Assembly: GCF_013317235.1 (NCBI RefSeq)
Contig: NZ_WLCM01000010.1
Coordinates: 84,062 to 148,061 of the forward strand
Reading direction: 5' to 3'
DNA length: 64,000 nucleotides
Origin: Leisingera sp. ANG59
GTDB lineage: Bacteria; Pseudomonadota; Alphaproteobacteria; Rhodobacterales; Rhodobacteraceae
Positions within the stretch are counted from its first letter, which is position 1, and every line of letters begins with the position of its first letter. Made by a program: the position numbers and the translations under genes. Shown here piece after piece: positions 53,425-62,786 of the stretch. A model generated the notes under the pieces. That model saw nothing but the letters and a program-made list of their open reading frames with translations. It searched no databases and was not told the DNA's origin.

Positions 53425-54561
53425 ATGACCACAGCCGCCCTGATCGTCGCCGCCGGCCGCGGCACCCGCGCAGGCGGCGGCATGCCCAAGCAGTGGCGCC
53501 CTCTGAAGGGCCGACGGGTGATTGACTGGACACTGGAAGCCTTTGCGAATGCTGGCGTGGACCTCACGGTGCTGGTACTGTCACCGGATGACACCGCCGC
53601 CTGGGAGGAATTCTCCGGCAATCCCGGCCTGATCCTCGCCGAAGGCGGCGCTGAACGCGCAGCCTCGGTCCTGAACGGGCTGAGGGCGCTGCAGCCGCAG
53701 GGCGTGGACAAGGTGCTGATCCACGACGCTGCCCGGCCCTGCGTCAGCACAGAGCTGATCCGCCGCATTCTCAATGCCTTGGACAACGGACCTGCCGCGG
53801 CCCCGGCGCTCACGGTGACCGACGCGCTATGGACCGGCTCGGCGGGCTCCGTCACCGGCACTCAGGACCGCAGCGGACTGTTCGCCGCGCAAACGCCGCA
53901 GGGGTTCCGCTATCAGGACATTCTGACGGCGCACCTCGCCCATCCGGGCGGAGCGGCGGATGACGTGGAGGTTGCGCGCGCTGCAGGGCTTGACGTCCGC
54001 ATCATTCCGGGGGAGCCGGACAACATCAAAATCACCCGCCCCGAGGATTTCACCCGGGCGGAACGCATTCTGGGAGCAGACATGGATATCAGGCTTGGCA
54101 ACGGCTACGACGTGCACCGGTTCGGCCCCGGCGACAGCGTGATCCTTTGCGGGGTGGAGATTCCGCATGAAAAGACCCTGCAGGGCCATTCCGACGCGGA
54201 TGTAGGTATGCACGCGGTGACCGACGCCATCTATGGCGCTCTGGCACAGGGCGACATCGGCCAGCATTTCCCGCCCTCGGACCCGCGGTGGAAAGGCGCC
54301 GCCAGCGAGATTTTCCTGCGCCACTCCGCCAACCTGGCGCGCGAGATGGGGTTCACCCTGTCGAACGTCGACTGCACTCTGGTCTGCGAATACCCCAAGG
54401 TTGGTCCCCACGCTGCCAGGATGCGTGCCGTGATGGCAGAGATCCTCGGCATCGACGCAGACCGCGTCTCGATCAAGGCCACCACCTCCGAACGCCTCGG
54501 CTTCACCGGCCGCGGCGAGGGCATCGCCGCCCTCGCCACCGCAGCGCTGGTGAAACCATGA
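53425..54561 (+). CDS. ispDF: bifunctional IspD/IspF of the MEP isoprenoid pathway
   Basis: A 378-residue fusion. Residues 1-225 are 2-C-methyl-D-erythritol 4-phosphate cytidylyltransferase ([18 protein letters not shown], then VLIHDAARP). Residues 226-378 are 2-C-methyl-D-erythritol 2,4-cyclodiphosphate synthase ([46 protein letters not shown]). The fusion is usual in alphaproteobacteria. The start at 53425 has GAGGA upstream; an ATG nine codons earlier has no site. It overlaps pgpA by four bases. Confidence 0.96.
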   Translation: MTTAALIVAAGRGTRAGGGMPKQWRPLKGRRVIDWTLEAFANAGVDLTVLVLSPDDTAAWEEFSGNPGLILAEGGAERAASVLNGLRALQPQGVDKVLIHDAARPCVSTELIRRILNALDNGPAAAPALTVTDALWTGSAGSVTGTQDRSGLFAAQTPQGFRYQDILTAHLAHPGGAADDVEVARAAGLDVRIIPGEPDNIKITRPEDFTRAERILGADMDIRLGNGYDVHRFGPGDSVILCGVEIPHEKTLQGHSDADVGMHAVTDAIYGALAQGDIGQHFPPSDPRWKGAASEIFLRHSANLAREMGFTLSNVDCTLVCEYPKVGPHAARMRAVMAEILGIDADRVSIKATTSERLGFTGRGEGIAALATAALVKP

Positions 54562-55064
54562 AGAGATCGCGTCTGGCCTTGCTGATCGGCACCGTGGGCG
54601 GCATCGGCTACCTGCGCCCTGCACCCGGCACCTGGGGCTCGCTTGCCGCCCTTCCCATGGCCTATGCGCTGCACCAGCTGGGCGGGTTCCTGCTGCTGGC
54701 GCTGGCCACCGTGATTTGCATGGTGGTGGGCGTCTGGGCGGCAGAGGCGATGACCCGCAACCGCGAGAACATGGACCCCTCGGAATTTGTGCTGGATGAG
54801 GTCGCAGGCCAGTTCACCGCGCTCTGGGCCGTGTCCTATCCGGCCTGGGCCCATGATATCGAGATCACCGCGCTGTGGCCGGGCTGGATTGCCGCCTTTG
54901 TGCTGTTCCGCCTGTTCGACGTCTGGAAACCCGGCCCCGTCGGCTGGGCCGACCGCCAGAAGGGCGCAACCGGGGTGATGATGGACGACGTGGTCGCCGG
55001 AATCATGGCCGCCATCGGTGTTGCCGCGCTGGCCTTCCTGTCCCACAGCGTATTGGGAATGTGA
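54558..55064 (+). CDS. pgpA: phosphatidylglycerophosphatase A
   Basis: A 168-residue inner-membrane enzyme that removes phosphate from phosphatidylglycerophosphate to make phosphatidylglycerol. Motifs are [28 protein letters not shown] and [17 protein letters not shown], with about four helices. It is coupled to ispDF (ATGA overlap) and followed two bases later by the pncC start. Length and motifs are normal for PgpA. Confidence 0.93.
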   Translation: MKRSRLALLIGTVGGIGYLRPAPGTWGSLAALPMAYALHQLGGFLLLALATVICMVVGVWAAEAMTRNRENMDPSEFVLDEVAGQFTALWAVSYPAWAHDIEITALWPGWIAAFVLFRLFDVWKPGPVGWADRQKGATGVMMDDVVAGIMAAIGVAALAFLSHSVLGM

Positions 55065-55066
55065 GC

Positions 55067-55558
55067 ATGGACACGGGTGAGCTGATCAGACGCGCAACGG
55101 ACGCAGGCATCACCATCGCCACCGCCGAAAGCTGCACCGGCGGCATGATCGCCGCAGCGCTGACGGACATTCCGGGGTCTTCCTTTGTGGTCGACCGCGG
55201 CTTTGTCACCTATTCCAACGCCGCCAAGATGCAAATGCTGGGGGTGAAGGCAGAAACTCTGGACGCCGTGGGCGCCGTCAGCGAGGAGGTCGCCGCCGAA
55301 ATGGCCGAAGGTGCGGTGCGGAACGCTGGTGTCAGCCTGGCCGTCTCCGTTACCGGCATTGCCGGCCCCGGCGGATCGGAGTTCAAGCCCGAAGGCCGCG
55401 TCTGCTTTGGCCTGGCGCGCGCAGGCCTGCCCGCCAGGACGGAAACCGTGGAATTCGGCGCCATCGGCCGCGCCAATGTCCGCACCGCTACCCGCGACCA
55501 TGCGCTGGAGCTGCTGGCACAGGCCATTTCCCAAATCGAACGCGAAACGGGCAGCTGA
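55067..55558 (+). CDS. pncC: nicotinamide-nucleotide amidase (CinA C-terminal domain type)
   Basis: A 163-residue stand-alone CinA-C protein. Motifs are ATAESCTGGMIAAALTDIPG, the catalytic Ser and Thr region, and VTGIAGPGGSEFKPEG. It deamidates nicotinamide mononucleotide to nicotinic acid mononucleotide in NAD recycling. It is the third gene of ispDF-pgpA-pncC, with start and stop codons almost touching. The N-terminal domain of full CinA is absent, as usual for this form. Confidence 0.92.
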   Translation: MDTGELIRRATDAGITIATAESCTGGMIAAALTDIPGSSFVVDRGFVTYSNAAKMQMLGVKAETLDAVGAVSEEVAAEMAEGAVRNAGVSLAVSVTGIAGPGGSEFKPEGRVCFGLARAGLPARTETVEFGAIGRANVRTATRDHALELLAQAISQIERETGS

Positions 55559-55697
55559 CCCGCTGCGGCGCTCATTTTTTCAGCACTTGCAAAAAAGCCC
55601 CGTTTTTGTGCGCCCTCCGCACCTCTGCCGCTTTTTTCTGCGCAGGCTTTCCGCTTTCTCCTGATCCAACCGGTTTTTGAGGGGAAGGAACAATCGG

Positions 55698-56879
55698 ATG
55701 AACGGAGCGGATACCGCATGGATCATTGTGGCCACGGCCCTGGTCCTCTTTATGACACTGCCAGGGCTGGCCCTGTTCTATGGCGGGCTTGTGCGTGCCC
55801 GCAATGTGCTCAGCGTCTTCATGCATTGCTACGCCATTGCCTGTTTGATGAGCGTTCTGTGGCTGGCGTTCGGCTACACCATTGCCTTCGGAAGCAGCAC
55901 CTCCGGTATCTGGGGCGGCCTGGACAAGATGTTCCTGAACGGGGTCACCGCCGACAGCCTGTCGGGCACCCTGCCCGAGGTTCTGTTCTTTGCCTTCCAG
56001 ATGACCTTTGCCATCATCACGCCCGCGCTGATCGTCGGCGCCTATGTGGAGCGGGTGGGCTTCGGCTTCGTGCTGGTGTTCTCCGGCCTCTGGATGCTGT
56101 TCTGCTATGCGCCGGTGGTGCACTGGATCTGGGGCGGCGGCTTCCTGGCAGACGGCGGCATTTTCGGCGACACCGGGGTCAAGGATTTTGCCGGCGGCAT
56201 CGTGGTGCATGAAACCGCAGGCCTGGCCGCGCTGATCATCGCCTTCTTCCTGGGCCCGCGCAAAAACCGCAGCATCCCGCCACACAACCCCGGCTATGTG
56301 ATGATCGGCGCCGCGATGCTGTGGGTCGGCTGGTTCGGCTTCAACGGCGGCTCGCAGCTGGCCGCTGACGGGGGCGCGGCGATGGCGCTGACCGTGACCC
56401 ATATCTCCGCTGCCACCGCGTCGCTCAGCTGGGCGCTGTGGGAAAAGATCAAATACGGCAAGGCCTCGCTCGTGGGCCTGGTGACCGGCACCATTGCTGG
56501 CCTCGCCTCGATCACCCCGGCCTCCGGCTTTGTCGGCCCGGTGGAAGCGCTGATCATCGGTGCCGTTGCCGGCGTGCTGTGCCAGGAGGCGGTCAACCTG
56601 ATCCGCAACAAGATGCAGATCGACGACACTCTCGACGTCTTTGCCGTGCACGGCGTCGGTGGCATCTTCGGCACCATCATGATCGCCGTTTTCGGCGCCG
56701 GCGCCTGGGCCGCACAGCTGGGCGCGCTGGCCATCGTCGGCATCTTCACCGTGGTTGTGACCATCGTGCTGGTGAAAGTCACCGCCGCAATCACATCGCT
56801 GCGCGTGGATCTTGAAAGCGAGACCAACGGCCTCGATCTCTCAGTTCACGGTGAGCGCGCATACGACATGAACAGCTGA
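55698..56879 (+). CDS. amtB: ammonium transporter AmtB
   Basis: A 393-residue inner-membrane channel with eleven helices. Motifs are GLALFYGGLVRARNVLS, DFAGGIVVHETAG with the conserved Asp and His, and FAVHGVGGIFG with the second pore His. It takes up ammonium and is gated by the PII protein GlnK, whose gene is usually next to amtB but is not seen here. It starts after GGGGAAGGAAC. A partly symmetrical GCACTTGCAAAAA / TTTTTGTGC sequence at 55584-55612 could be an NtrC-type site (weak). A good terminator follows. Confidence 0.94.
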   Translation: MNGADTAWIIVATALVLFMTLPGLALFYGGLVRARNVLSVFMHCYAIACLMSVLWLAFGYTIAFGSSTSGIWGGLDKMFLNGVTADSLSGTLPEVLFFAFQMTFAIITPALIVGAYVERVGFGFVLVFSGLWMLFCYAPVVHWIWGGGFLADGGIFGDTGVKDFAGGIVVHETAGLAALIIAFFLGPRKNRSIPPHNPGYVMIGAAMLWVGWFGFNGGSQLAADGGAAMALTVTHISAATASLSWALWEKIKYGKASLVGLVTGTIAGLASITPASGFVGPVEALIIGAVAGVLCQEAVNLIRNKMQIDDTLDVFAVHGVGGIFGTIMIAVFGAGAWAAQLGALAIVGIFTVVVTIVLVKVTAAITSLRVDLESETNGLDLSVHGERAYDMNS

Positions 56880-56934
56880 CCCCGGCTATGACGAATGCCA
56901 CCACTCACGGCAGACGGTGCGTATTTTGCACCGG

Positions 56935-56959
56935 ACGGGTCCCCTCGGGGACCCGTTTT
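56935..56959 (+). terminator. terminator of amtB, shared with tpm
   Basis: ACGGGTCCCC and GGGGACCCGT form a 10-bp stem around TC, followed by TTTCGTTT, between the convergent stop codons of amtB and tpm. Confidence 0.85.
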
Positions 56960-56963
56960 CGTT

Positions 56964-57605
56964 TCAGGTCAAAGGGGTTAGCAGCCAGGCCTGTTCCAGC
57001 GCGTTGCAGCGCTCGCCGACCCGGCCCTCAGCCGCGCGCTCTTCGATCAGAGTGATGCCGTGGCTGTCCTGATACAGCGCCCGCACAGCTGATCCCGGCA
57101 CCGAAAACGGCGGCCCGTCCATCAGGGACTGGTCGTAATCGAACCCGATCAGGAGCTGCCTTGCAGTGCCGGTGATCCGGTTCAGATACGCGGCATAGGC
57201 CTGCCGGTCCTGTGGCTTCACCGCAACCAGCGCCGCCCGGTCATAAACCGCATCAACCTTATCGAGATGCGCTGGGGTAAGGGCAAAGAAATCGCCTGCG
57301 TAAAGGGTCAGATCGCCCAACTGAAAGCGGGTTAGCCCATCTTCTTGCGTGACTTCAGGGGTCAGCCCTAGCCGTGCAAACACTTCCTCCACCGCGCCCT
57401 GATTAAACTCGACACCGGTCACATGCAGCCCCTTGGAAAGCAGCCAGTCCAGATCCAGCGCCTTGCCGCAGAGCGGAACAAACACGGATTGGCCCGCCTC
57501 CAGATCAAGCAAGGGAAAATGCCGCGTCAGCAAGGCGTTGGGCGCCGCTTCGTGAAACCCGATCCGGTTCTCGCGCCAGCGCGCCTGCCAGAATTCCTGT
57601 TCCAT
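56964..57605 (-). CDS. tpm: thiopurine S-methyltransferase family protein
   Basis: A 213-residue SAM-dependent methyltransferase. Motifs are FWQARWRENRIGFHEAAPNAL, VFVPLCGKALDLDWL and YDRAALVAVKPQDRQAY, the TPMT/Tpm pattern. In Pseudomonas, Tpm-type enzymes methylate selenium and give tellurite tolerance. Here the promoter holds a MerR-type operator (57646-57676), which supports a metal or stress response, although the inducer is unknown. A ribosome site AGAAGGGAAAG precedes the ATG. It is not co-transcribed with the upstream RatA-like gene in an obvious way. Confidence 0.9.
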   Translation of the reverse strand: MEQEFWQARWRENRIGFHEAAPNALLTRHFPLLDLEAGQSVFVPLCGKALDLDWLLSKGLHVTGVEFNQGAVEEVFARLGLTPEVTQEDGLTRFQLGDLTLYAGDFFALTPAHLDKVDAVYDRAALVAVKPQDRQAYAAYLNRITGTARQLLIGFDYDQSLMDGPPFSVPGSAVRALYQDSHGITLIEERAAEGRVGERCNALEQAWLLTPLT

Positions 57606-57645
57606 CGCGGCTTTCCCTTCTACTGGAATTTTCTGTTTCCAGCTG

Positions 57646-57676
57646 GTGATACAACTTCAAGCGCACTTGAGGTCAA
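57646..57676 (-). promoter_or_regulatory. MerR-type promoter of tpm with 18-bp dyad in a 19-base spacer
   Basis: On the minus strand TTGACC, exactly 19 bases, then TATCAC. The spacer carries CCTCAAG-TGCG-CTTGAAG, a near copy of the SoxR-type box CCTCAAG-N4-CTTGAGG with one difference. The stretched spacer with a central dyad is the signature of promoters activated by MerR-family regulators. No MerR-family gene is in the window. Confidence 0.7.
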
Positions 57677-57698
57677 GAGGTATCCCGGCCGCTGAACC

Positions 57699-58145
57699 TC
57701 AGCCGTACAGCTCCGCCGCACGGCGCTCGAACGCACGCACGATGCGCTGCATCGCCTCGTTGAAGACCACCCCGATGATGCCCTGCAGCACCGCATTTTT
57801 GAACTCGAAATCGACAAAGAAGTCGACGTCGCAGCTGCCGTCCTCGCGCGGGGTGAAGATCCAATGGGATTTCATGTAGCGGAACGGGCCGTCCAGATAC
57901 TCTGTATCGATCTTTCTCTCGCCCGGATAAAGGGTTACCCGGCTGCCGAACCGTTCGCGGAAGACCTTGAAGGAGATCACCAGATCCGCCTCCATCACCT
58001 CTGAATCGCCCAGCGGCGCGCGGCTGCGGATGCGGGCGGCAGCGCACCAGGGCAGGAATTTCGGGTACTGCGCGACATCGGCCACCAGATCGTACATCTG
58101 CTGCACCGTATAGGGCATCTGGCGGGTTTCCGAGTGTGTGGGCAT
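57699..58145 (-). CDS. RatA/Coq10 family START-like protein
   Basis: A 148-residue protein of the polyketide cyclase/START fold. Motifs are VQQMYDLVADVAQYPKFLPWC at the start, and FFVDFEFKNAVLQGIIGVVF at the end. Relatives include Coq10, which binds ubiquinone, and RatA, described as a ribosome-association toxin. The Coq10-like role in quinone handling is the more general expectation. It diverges from hpt and precedes tpm by the MerR-type promoter region. Confidence 0.85.
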   Translation of the reverse strand: MPTHSETRQMPYTVQQMYDLVADVAQYPKFLPWCAAARIRSRAPLGDSEVMEADLVISFKVFRERFGSRVTLYPGERKIDTEYLDGPFRYMKSHWIFTPREDGSCDVDFFVDFEFKNAVLQGIIGVVFNEAMQRIVRAFERRAAELYG

Positions 58146-58219
58146 CTGTCCGCTGATTTTCTGCTACAATTACCGGGCGTCATGTCCTATGTACGCGCGG
58201 GAAATTCAAGGGGGCAGCC

Positions 58220-58765
58220 ATGTCACAGCGTCCATATGTCATTGATGTGATGATCTCGGCCAAGGCAATCGCCGCGCGGATCGAGGAGCTTTGCGAGGAA
58301 ATCCAGAAGGAATTCGGCAATACCGACAAGCTGGTCGTGGTCGGCCTGCTGCGCGGCAGCTTCGTGTTCATCGCTGATCTGGTGCGCGAGCTGGATCTGC
58401 CGATCGAGGTCGATTTCCTGGAGGCGTCCTCTTACGGAGACTCGATGGAGAGCAGCCGGGAAGTGCGTATTCTCAAGGACTTGCGCGGCGCCATAGAAGG
58501 GCGCGACGTCCTGGTTGTCGAAGACATCGTCGACACTGGCCACACGCTGAACCATGTTACCCACCTGCTGCAAAGCCGCAATCCGGCGCGTCTGAAATCG
58601 ATTGCGCTCTTGGACAAGCCGTCGCGGCGCGAGGTGGATTTCCGCTCTGATTGGGTAGGCTTTGAAATCCCCGACGAATTTGTTGTCGGCTATGGCATCG
58701 ACTATGCGCAGCGCAACCGGAACCTGCCGCATATCGGCAAAGTGCGTTTCACCGACGAGGGCTGA
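58220..58765 (+). CDS. hpt: hypoxanthine phosphoribosyltransferase
   Basis: A 181-residue purine salvage enzyme that makes IMP (and GMP) from the base and PRPP. The PRPP motif is [13 protein letters not shown], with [17 protein letters not shown] near the start and the base-binding [17 protein letters not shown] near the end. The size is normal. It diverges from the RatA-like gene. The 235 bases after it hold only an imperfect GGGAACC / GGTTCCC hairpin (near 58884-58911) that might end the transcript. Confidence 0.95.
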   Translation: MSQRPYVIDVMISAKAIAARIEELCEEIQKEFGNTDKLVVVGLLRGSFVFIADLVRELDLPIEVDFLEASSYGDSMESSREVRILKDLRGAIEGRDVLVVEDIVDTGHTLNHVTHLLQSRNPARLKSIALLDKPSRREVDFRSDWVGFEIPDEFVVGYGIDYAQRNRNLPHIGKVRFTDEG

Positions 58766-59000
58766 AACGGCCAAAAACCGGGGGTGACATGCGTGCCCCC
58801 CCTGTGCACCGCCCGTACACCCGCTGACGCCATTTCGGTACCGGGGTGCCACAGAAATCACAAGTCTGCACGGCGACGGGAACCGGCGAATGCCCGCTGG
58901 TTCCCGCCCGCCAGCCAGCAGTTTCCGGCGCAACATATTTGCCTTTTCCCCGCGCCTGCCCCATGTGACTCTCAAACGCAGAGATCACGGGAGATCCGCA

Positions 59001-59357
59001 ATGCAGAAGGTATTGACCGCAGCAGCGGCTGCCGCCATGACCCTTACCCTTGCTCCCGCAGCCAGCCATGCGGGGCCGCCGAAATGGGCGCCGGGACACA
59101 GCAAGAGCGCAGCCCATTATGCGCCGGGCCAGGTCAAGAAACGGCACCACCGCAAGCACAGCCATGATCACGGTCATGACCACGGCCGCATTCGCGGGGA
59201 CGACTGGGTCTATATAGACGACTACGGCCGCTGGGGGCTGAACCCGCCGCGCGACGGGCACCGCTATGTGCGTCAGGGCGACAAGATCTTTGAGGTCGTC
59301 AAGGATACCCTGGCGATTATCGGCGCTGTGGCCGTTGTTGATGCGCTGACCAACTGA
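59001..59357 (+). CDS. RcnB-like periplasmic protein, His-rich
   Basis: A 118-residue secreted protein with a signal peptide (LTLAPAASHAGPP). The middle contains a run of alternating His and Lys/Arg/Asp (RHHRKHSHDHGHDHG), and the end has DDWVYIDDYGRWGL, RYVRQGDKIFEV and a hydrophobic stretch, matching the RcnB/DUF3315-type fold. RcnB in E. coli helps nickel and cobalt homeostasis. The His run suggests metal binding. GGGAG precedes the ATG. It stands alone and is convergent with the M20 gene. Confidence 0.72.
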   Translation: MQKVLTAAAAAAMTLTLAPAASHAGPPKWAPGHSKSAAHYAPGQVKKRHHRKHSHDHGHDHGRIRGDDWVYIDDYGRWGLNPPRDGHRYVRQGDKIFEVVKDTLAIIGAVAVVDALTN

Positions 59358-59360
59358 CGC

Positions 59361-60503
59361 TCAGCCAAGCAAGTTTCTGAGCGTGTGCAGAAAAATCCCG
59401 GCCCCGGCCGGGATTGCTGCGTCAGGGAAATCGAAATCCGGGTTGTGCAGCTGCGGCTGCGTCTCGCCGGAGCCCAGCCAGAACATCGCCGCCTTTGCGT
59501 GCTTGCCGAACTGGCCGAAATCCTCCGACCAGCGCTGCGGATAGTCCCGCATCTGCGCCGGATGGCCTGCCGCGCTGCAGGCGTCCTGCAGAATCTCCAC
59601 TGCCTCAGGGTGGTTGGTGCAGGCGTCAAAGACGTCATCGAATTCGATCGAGACCCCCAACCCTTCCGACGCGCAGACCTGCTCCGCCAAGGCGGTGGCG
59701 GCGGCGATCAGCTGTTCCATGCGGGCGTCAGTGACAGTGCGCAGGGTGGCCCAGACCTCTGCCTGCCCGGGCGCGATGCCGAAGGTGGCCTCGCCCAGCT
59801 TGGCGTGGGTCAGGGTGACCAAGGCGAATTCCGGTCCCAGATCACCGCCACTGCCCAAAGCAACAAGGCCCGGCAGCAGCCGGGCGATGGCACCGGCAGG
59901 GGACACCCCGTCCTGCGGCACGGCAGCGTGGGAGGTCTTGCCGGTCAGCTTGATCCGCATGCCCCGCGACGCGCAGTTTGCAGGGCCGGAGCACAAGGCC
60001 ACCTGCCCCGCGGGCAGTCCCGGCAGGTTGTGCAGAGAGAAAGCATAGTCCGGGGCAATCTGCGTGAAAGCCGGATCGGCAATCACCGCTGCTGCGCCCT
60101 TGCCGGTTTCCTCGGCGGGCTGGAACAGCAGCACGGCGCGGCCCTTTGCTGGGCGCTGCGCCGCCAGTTGCTCTGCCAGCGCCGCCACCATCGTCATATG
60201 GCCGTCATGACCGCAGAGATGGCCGCGGCCAGCGTGGGTGGAGCGGTAGGGCTGATCCGATAGTTCCTCGATCGGCAGCCCGTCGAGTTCGCAGCGGATC
60301 AGGACCGTGGAGCCGTCCGCCCTGCCCTCATAGACCGCCGCAACACCGTGGCCGCCAAGCCCGGTCAGCAGCTGGTCGGGCTGATGCTGGCGCAAGTAGT
60401 CCGCCACCATGACAGCGGTCTTTTCCTCGGCGCCGGAGACTTCGGGGATCTGATGCAGGGCGTGGCGCAGTTGCGTCAGCTGCGCCAGACGCTCCGGCGT
60501 CAT
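59361..60503 (-). CDS. M20 family amidohydrolase (hippurate hydrolase-like)
   Basis: A 380-residue cytoplasmic dizinc hydrolase. The metal motif is [23 protein letters not shown] holds the catalytic glutamates, and a dimerisation domain with [21 protein letters not shown] follows. Members cleave N-acyl amino acids, hippurate or indole conjugates; the substrate cannot be chosen. It overlaps lipA by four bases on the same strand; no functional link to lipoate is known. Confidence 0.9.
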   Translation of the reverse strand: MTPERLAQLTQLRHALHQIPEVSGAEEKTAVMVADYLRQHQPDQLLTGLGGHGVAAVYEGRADGSTVLIRCELDGLPIEELSDQPYRSTHAGRGHLCGHDGHMTMVAALAEQLAAQRPAKGRAVLLFQPAEETGKGAAAVIADPAFTQIAPDYAFSLHNLPGLPAGQVALCSGPANCASRGMRIKLTGKTSHAAVPQDGVSPAGAIARLLPGLVALGSGGDLGPEFALVTLTHAKLGEATFGIAPGQAEVWATLRTVTDARMEQLIAAATALAEQVCASEGLGVSIEFDDVFDACTNHPEAVEILQDACSAAGHPAQMRDYPQRWSEDFGQFGKHAKAAMFWLGSGETQPQLHNPDFDFPDAAIPAGAGIFLHTLRNLLG

Positions 60504-61450
60504 GCCAGGCCAAGCTTCTTGTTGCGGGCCTCGCGCAGGCGGGCGAAGTCGTCGCCTGCGTGGTAGGAGGAGCGGGTCAGCGGCGTGGCCGAGACCATCA
60601 GGAAGCCCTTGCCATAGGCGGCTTTCTCGTAGGTCTTGAACTCCTCCGGCGTCACGAAGCGGTCCACCGCGTGGTGCTTGGGTGTCGGCTGCAGATACTG
60701 GCCGATGGTCAGGAAATCGATGTCGGCGGCGCGCATGTCGTCCATCACCTGTTTCACCGCCTGCGCGTCTTCGCCCAGGCCGACCATGATGCCGGATTTG
60801 GTGAAGACCGACGGGTCCAGCTCCTTAACCCGCTGCAGCAGGCGCAGGGAGTGGAAGTAGCGTGCGCCTGGGCGGACCTCAGGGTACAGGCCCGGCACGG
60901 TTTCCAGGTTGTGGTTGAAGACGTCGGGCTTGGCCTCGACCACCAGTTCCAGCGCGCTGTCATCGCATTTGATGAAATCGGGCGTCAGGATCTCAATCGT
61001 GGTCTTGGGGCTGCGGTGGCGCACGGCGCGGATGGTCTGGGCGAAATGCTCGGCGCCGCCATCCTCCAGGTCGTCGCGGTCGACGGAGGTGATCACCACA
61101 TGGTTCAGGCCCAGCTTCTGCACCGCATGGGCAACCCGGCCCGGCTCAAACGCGTCCAGCGCGTCGGGGCGGCCGGTGGCAATGTTGCAGAAGGTGCAGC
61201 CGCGGGTGCAGATCTCGCCCATGATCATCATAGTGGCGTGGCCCTGGCTCCAGCATTCGCCGACGTTGGGGCAGCCCGCTTCCTCGCACACCGTGGTCAG
61301 CTGGTTGTCGCGCATGATCTTGTGCGTTTCGGCATAGCCCTTGCCGCCCGGCGCCTTGACCCGGATCCAGCTTGGCTTCTTGGGCTGAGCGTTGTCGGGA
61401 CGATGCGCCTTTTCGGGGTGGCGCTGCTCCGGGATCTTTAGGTCTCTCAC
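60500..61450 (-). CDS. lipA: lipoyl synthase
   Basis: A 316-residue radical SAM enzyme that inserts two sulfurs into protein-bound octanoyl groups. The auxiliary cluster cysteines are in [14 protein letters not shown], and the radical SAM triad is in [13 protein letters not shown]. The C-terminal [16 protein letters not shown] is the family signature. The start is GTG at 61450 ([11 protein letters not shown]) with GGAAGGG upstream; open frame further upstream shows no family similarity. The M20 gene follows with overlap. Confidence 0.96.
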   Translation of the reverse strand: MRDLKIPEQRHPEKAHRPDNAQPKKPSWIRVKAPGGKGYAETHKIMRDNQLTTVCEEAGCPNVGECWSQGHATMMIMGEICTRGCTFCNIATGRPDALDAFEPGRVAHAVQKLGLNHVVITSVDRDDLEDGGAEHFAQTIRAVRHRSPKTTIEILTPDFIKCDDSALELVVEAKPDVFNHNLETVPGLYPEVRPGARYFHSLRLLQRVKELDPSVFTKSGIMVGLGEDAQAVKQVMDDMRAADIDFLTIGQYLQPTPKHHAVDRFVTPEEFKTYEKAAYGKGFLMVSATPLTRSSYHAGDDFARLREARNKKLGLA

Positions 61451-61675
61451 GTGGAATTTCCCTTCCGGCCTCTGGCTTCTGAGCGGGTGTACCATAGCTG
61501 ATGTGGCTTGGCACGGGCATATCGTCAACCCTGCCTTGCGGCCTGATCATGGCTTGCGCCGCCGTATACAGGTGCCGTTTTCCTTTGCCAAAGCGCCGCA
61601 TCGCCGCACATAGTCTAGCTGTGCAGGGCAAACGCACGGTTAAACGGTTCAGGTAATCAGTACAGGGAGGGCGTG

Positions 61676-62590
61676 ATGGCCAAGGAGCTGGAGAAGTTCA
61701 AGGCGGAGCACAAGAAGCTGGCTGCGGGCACCAAGAAATTCACCACCGCCGAGGGCGACAAGATCAAGAAACGGATCGGGATTTCGCTGGGCAATGCCTG
61801 GGAGGGCGAGGATTATTTCCGGGAAAGCCTGGCCAAGGCGCGGGCTGACGGGGTGACCTCCGGCAAGATGGCGGATTTTCAGAAGAACAAGCACTTCAAG
61901 GACGGCATGACCACCTGGAACAAGTCGGTGGACATTCACCAGGGCGAAGTCGACGCGATGAAGGGCTTCTGCACGGAGGCCAAGGCGCACCTGGCCAAGA
62001 TGAATAAACTGGCCGCGGATATCGATAAGGACCTGAAAAAGCGGTCCAAGACCTCCGCCTCGAAGAAGGACATCGAGGCGCTGCAGGGCGCGCTGGCCAA
62101 GGAGGTTGCCGAGGTCAAGAAGGCCTCGGAATACGAGGGCAAGCTGAACGCGATGCAGAAGCTCTATGCGGCGAATTTCCAGAAGAACGTGGCCAAGATC
62201 ATGAAGGAGTCGCCGGACAGCCATGACAAGAAGAAGGACGCGACAGAGCTGCCGCAGCTGCTGGTGGACCGCAACCTGAAGAAATACACCAACCAGGTCG
62301 GGGCGCTGGTGAAGGCGATCAACGCCCATTGCGTGTCGGCGATCGACAAGGCGGGCCAGGACCTCAAGGCGGCGGCGCCGGATCTGAAGGCGGCGGCGGC
62401 CAAGTTCAAGGATCTGAAGAAGATCAACGACCAGTACCAGGCCGTGAAGAAGAAGTTCCCGGGCGCGATCAACGACTCCAAGGACAAGAAGAAGCTTCTG
62501 GCGACGCTGAAGAAATTCAATGACCTCACCGCCGCGGCCGAGCGCAAGGTGCGCGGCACCACGGTGACGATCAAGAAGGCTGCGGCCTAG
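61676..62590 (+). CDS. Lys-rich coiled-coil protein of unknown function
   Basis: A 304-residue soluble protein with very high lysine content, mostly AAG codons, and long heptad-like helices. It has no signal peptide, membrane segment or recognised domain. Representative parts are LEKFKAEHKKLAAGTKKFTT, AFLAKM-like KAHLAKMNKLAADIDKDLKK and the end VRGTTVTIKKAAA. A strong ribosome site, AGGGAGG, supports the ATG at 61676. It lies between lipA (divergent) and a peroxiredoxin, with no obvious operon partner. A structural, nucleoid-associated or effector-type role is possible, but none is supported. Confidence 0.75.
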   Translation: MAKELEKFKAEHKKLAAGTKKFTTAEGDKIKKRIGISLGNAWEGEDYFRESLAKARADGVTSGKMADFQKNKHFKDGMTTWNKSVDIHQGEVDAMKGFCTEAKAHLAKMNKLAADIDKDLKKRSKTSASKKDIEALQGALAKEVAEVKKASEYEGKLNAMQKLYAANFQKNVAKIMKESPDSHDKKKDATELPQLLVDRNLKKYTNQVGALVKAINAHCVSAIDKAGQDLKAAAPDLKAAAAKFKDLKKINDQYQAVKKKFPGAINDSKDKKKLLATLKKFNDLTAAAERKVRGTTVTIKKAAA

Positions 62591-62718
62591 CGCCGCGCCC
62601 GGCGGCTGAAAGCAAGGACCGGCGGCCGGAACATGCCGCGATCCGCGCCTTGAAGGGCGCATCTGCGCCGCTTGCCGCGGCGCAGAAATATAACCTGCAT
62701 CCTGGACTCATGGACGTG

Positions 62719-62747
62719 TTGATACCGGCTTAGAATCATTTTAATTC
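62719..62747 (+). promoter_or_regulatory. peroxiredoxin promoter with possible Irr-type box
   Basis: TTGATA, a 17-base spacer and TAATTC form a promoter. Overlapping the spacer and -10 box is TTAGAA-TCA-TTTTAA (62730-62744), which differs by one base from a perfect TTAGAA-N3-TTCTAA dyad, the core of the iron control element bound by Irr in alphaproteobacteria. Confidence 0.4.
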
Positions 62748-62786
62748 TGCGCGCCGAACGAGCAAACACCTTCAGGAGATTCAGAG

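Noticed and set aside
55584..55612. NtrC binding site upstream of amtB
   Set aside because: The symmetry is imperfect and I do not have a reliable binding consensus for this NtrC type, so it is mentioned only in the amtB entry.
58884..58911. GGGAACC/GGTTCCC hairpin after hpt as a riboswitch
   Set aside because: The stem has internal mismatches, no known aptamer pattern is present, and a weak terminator is a simpler reading.
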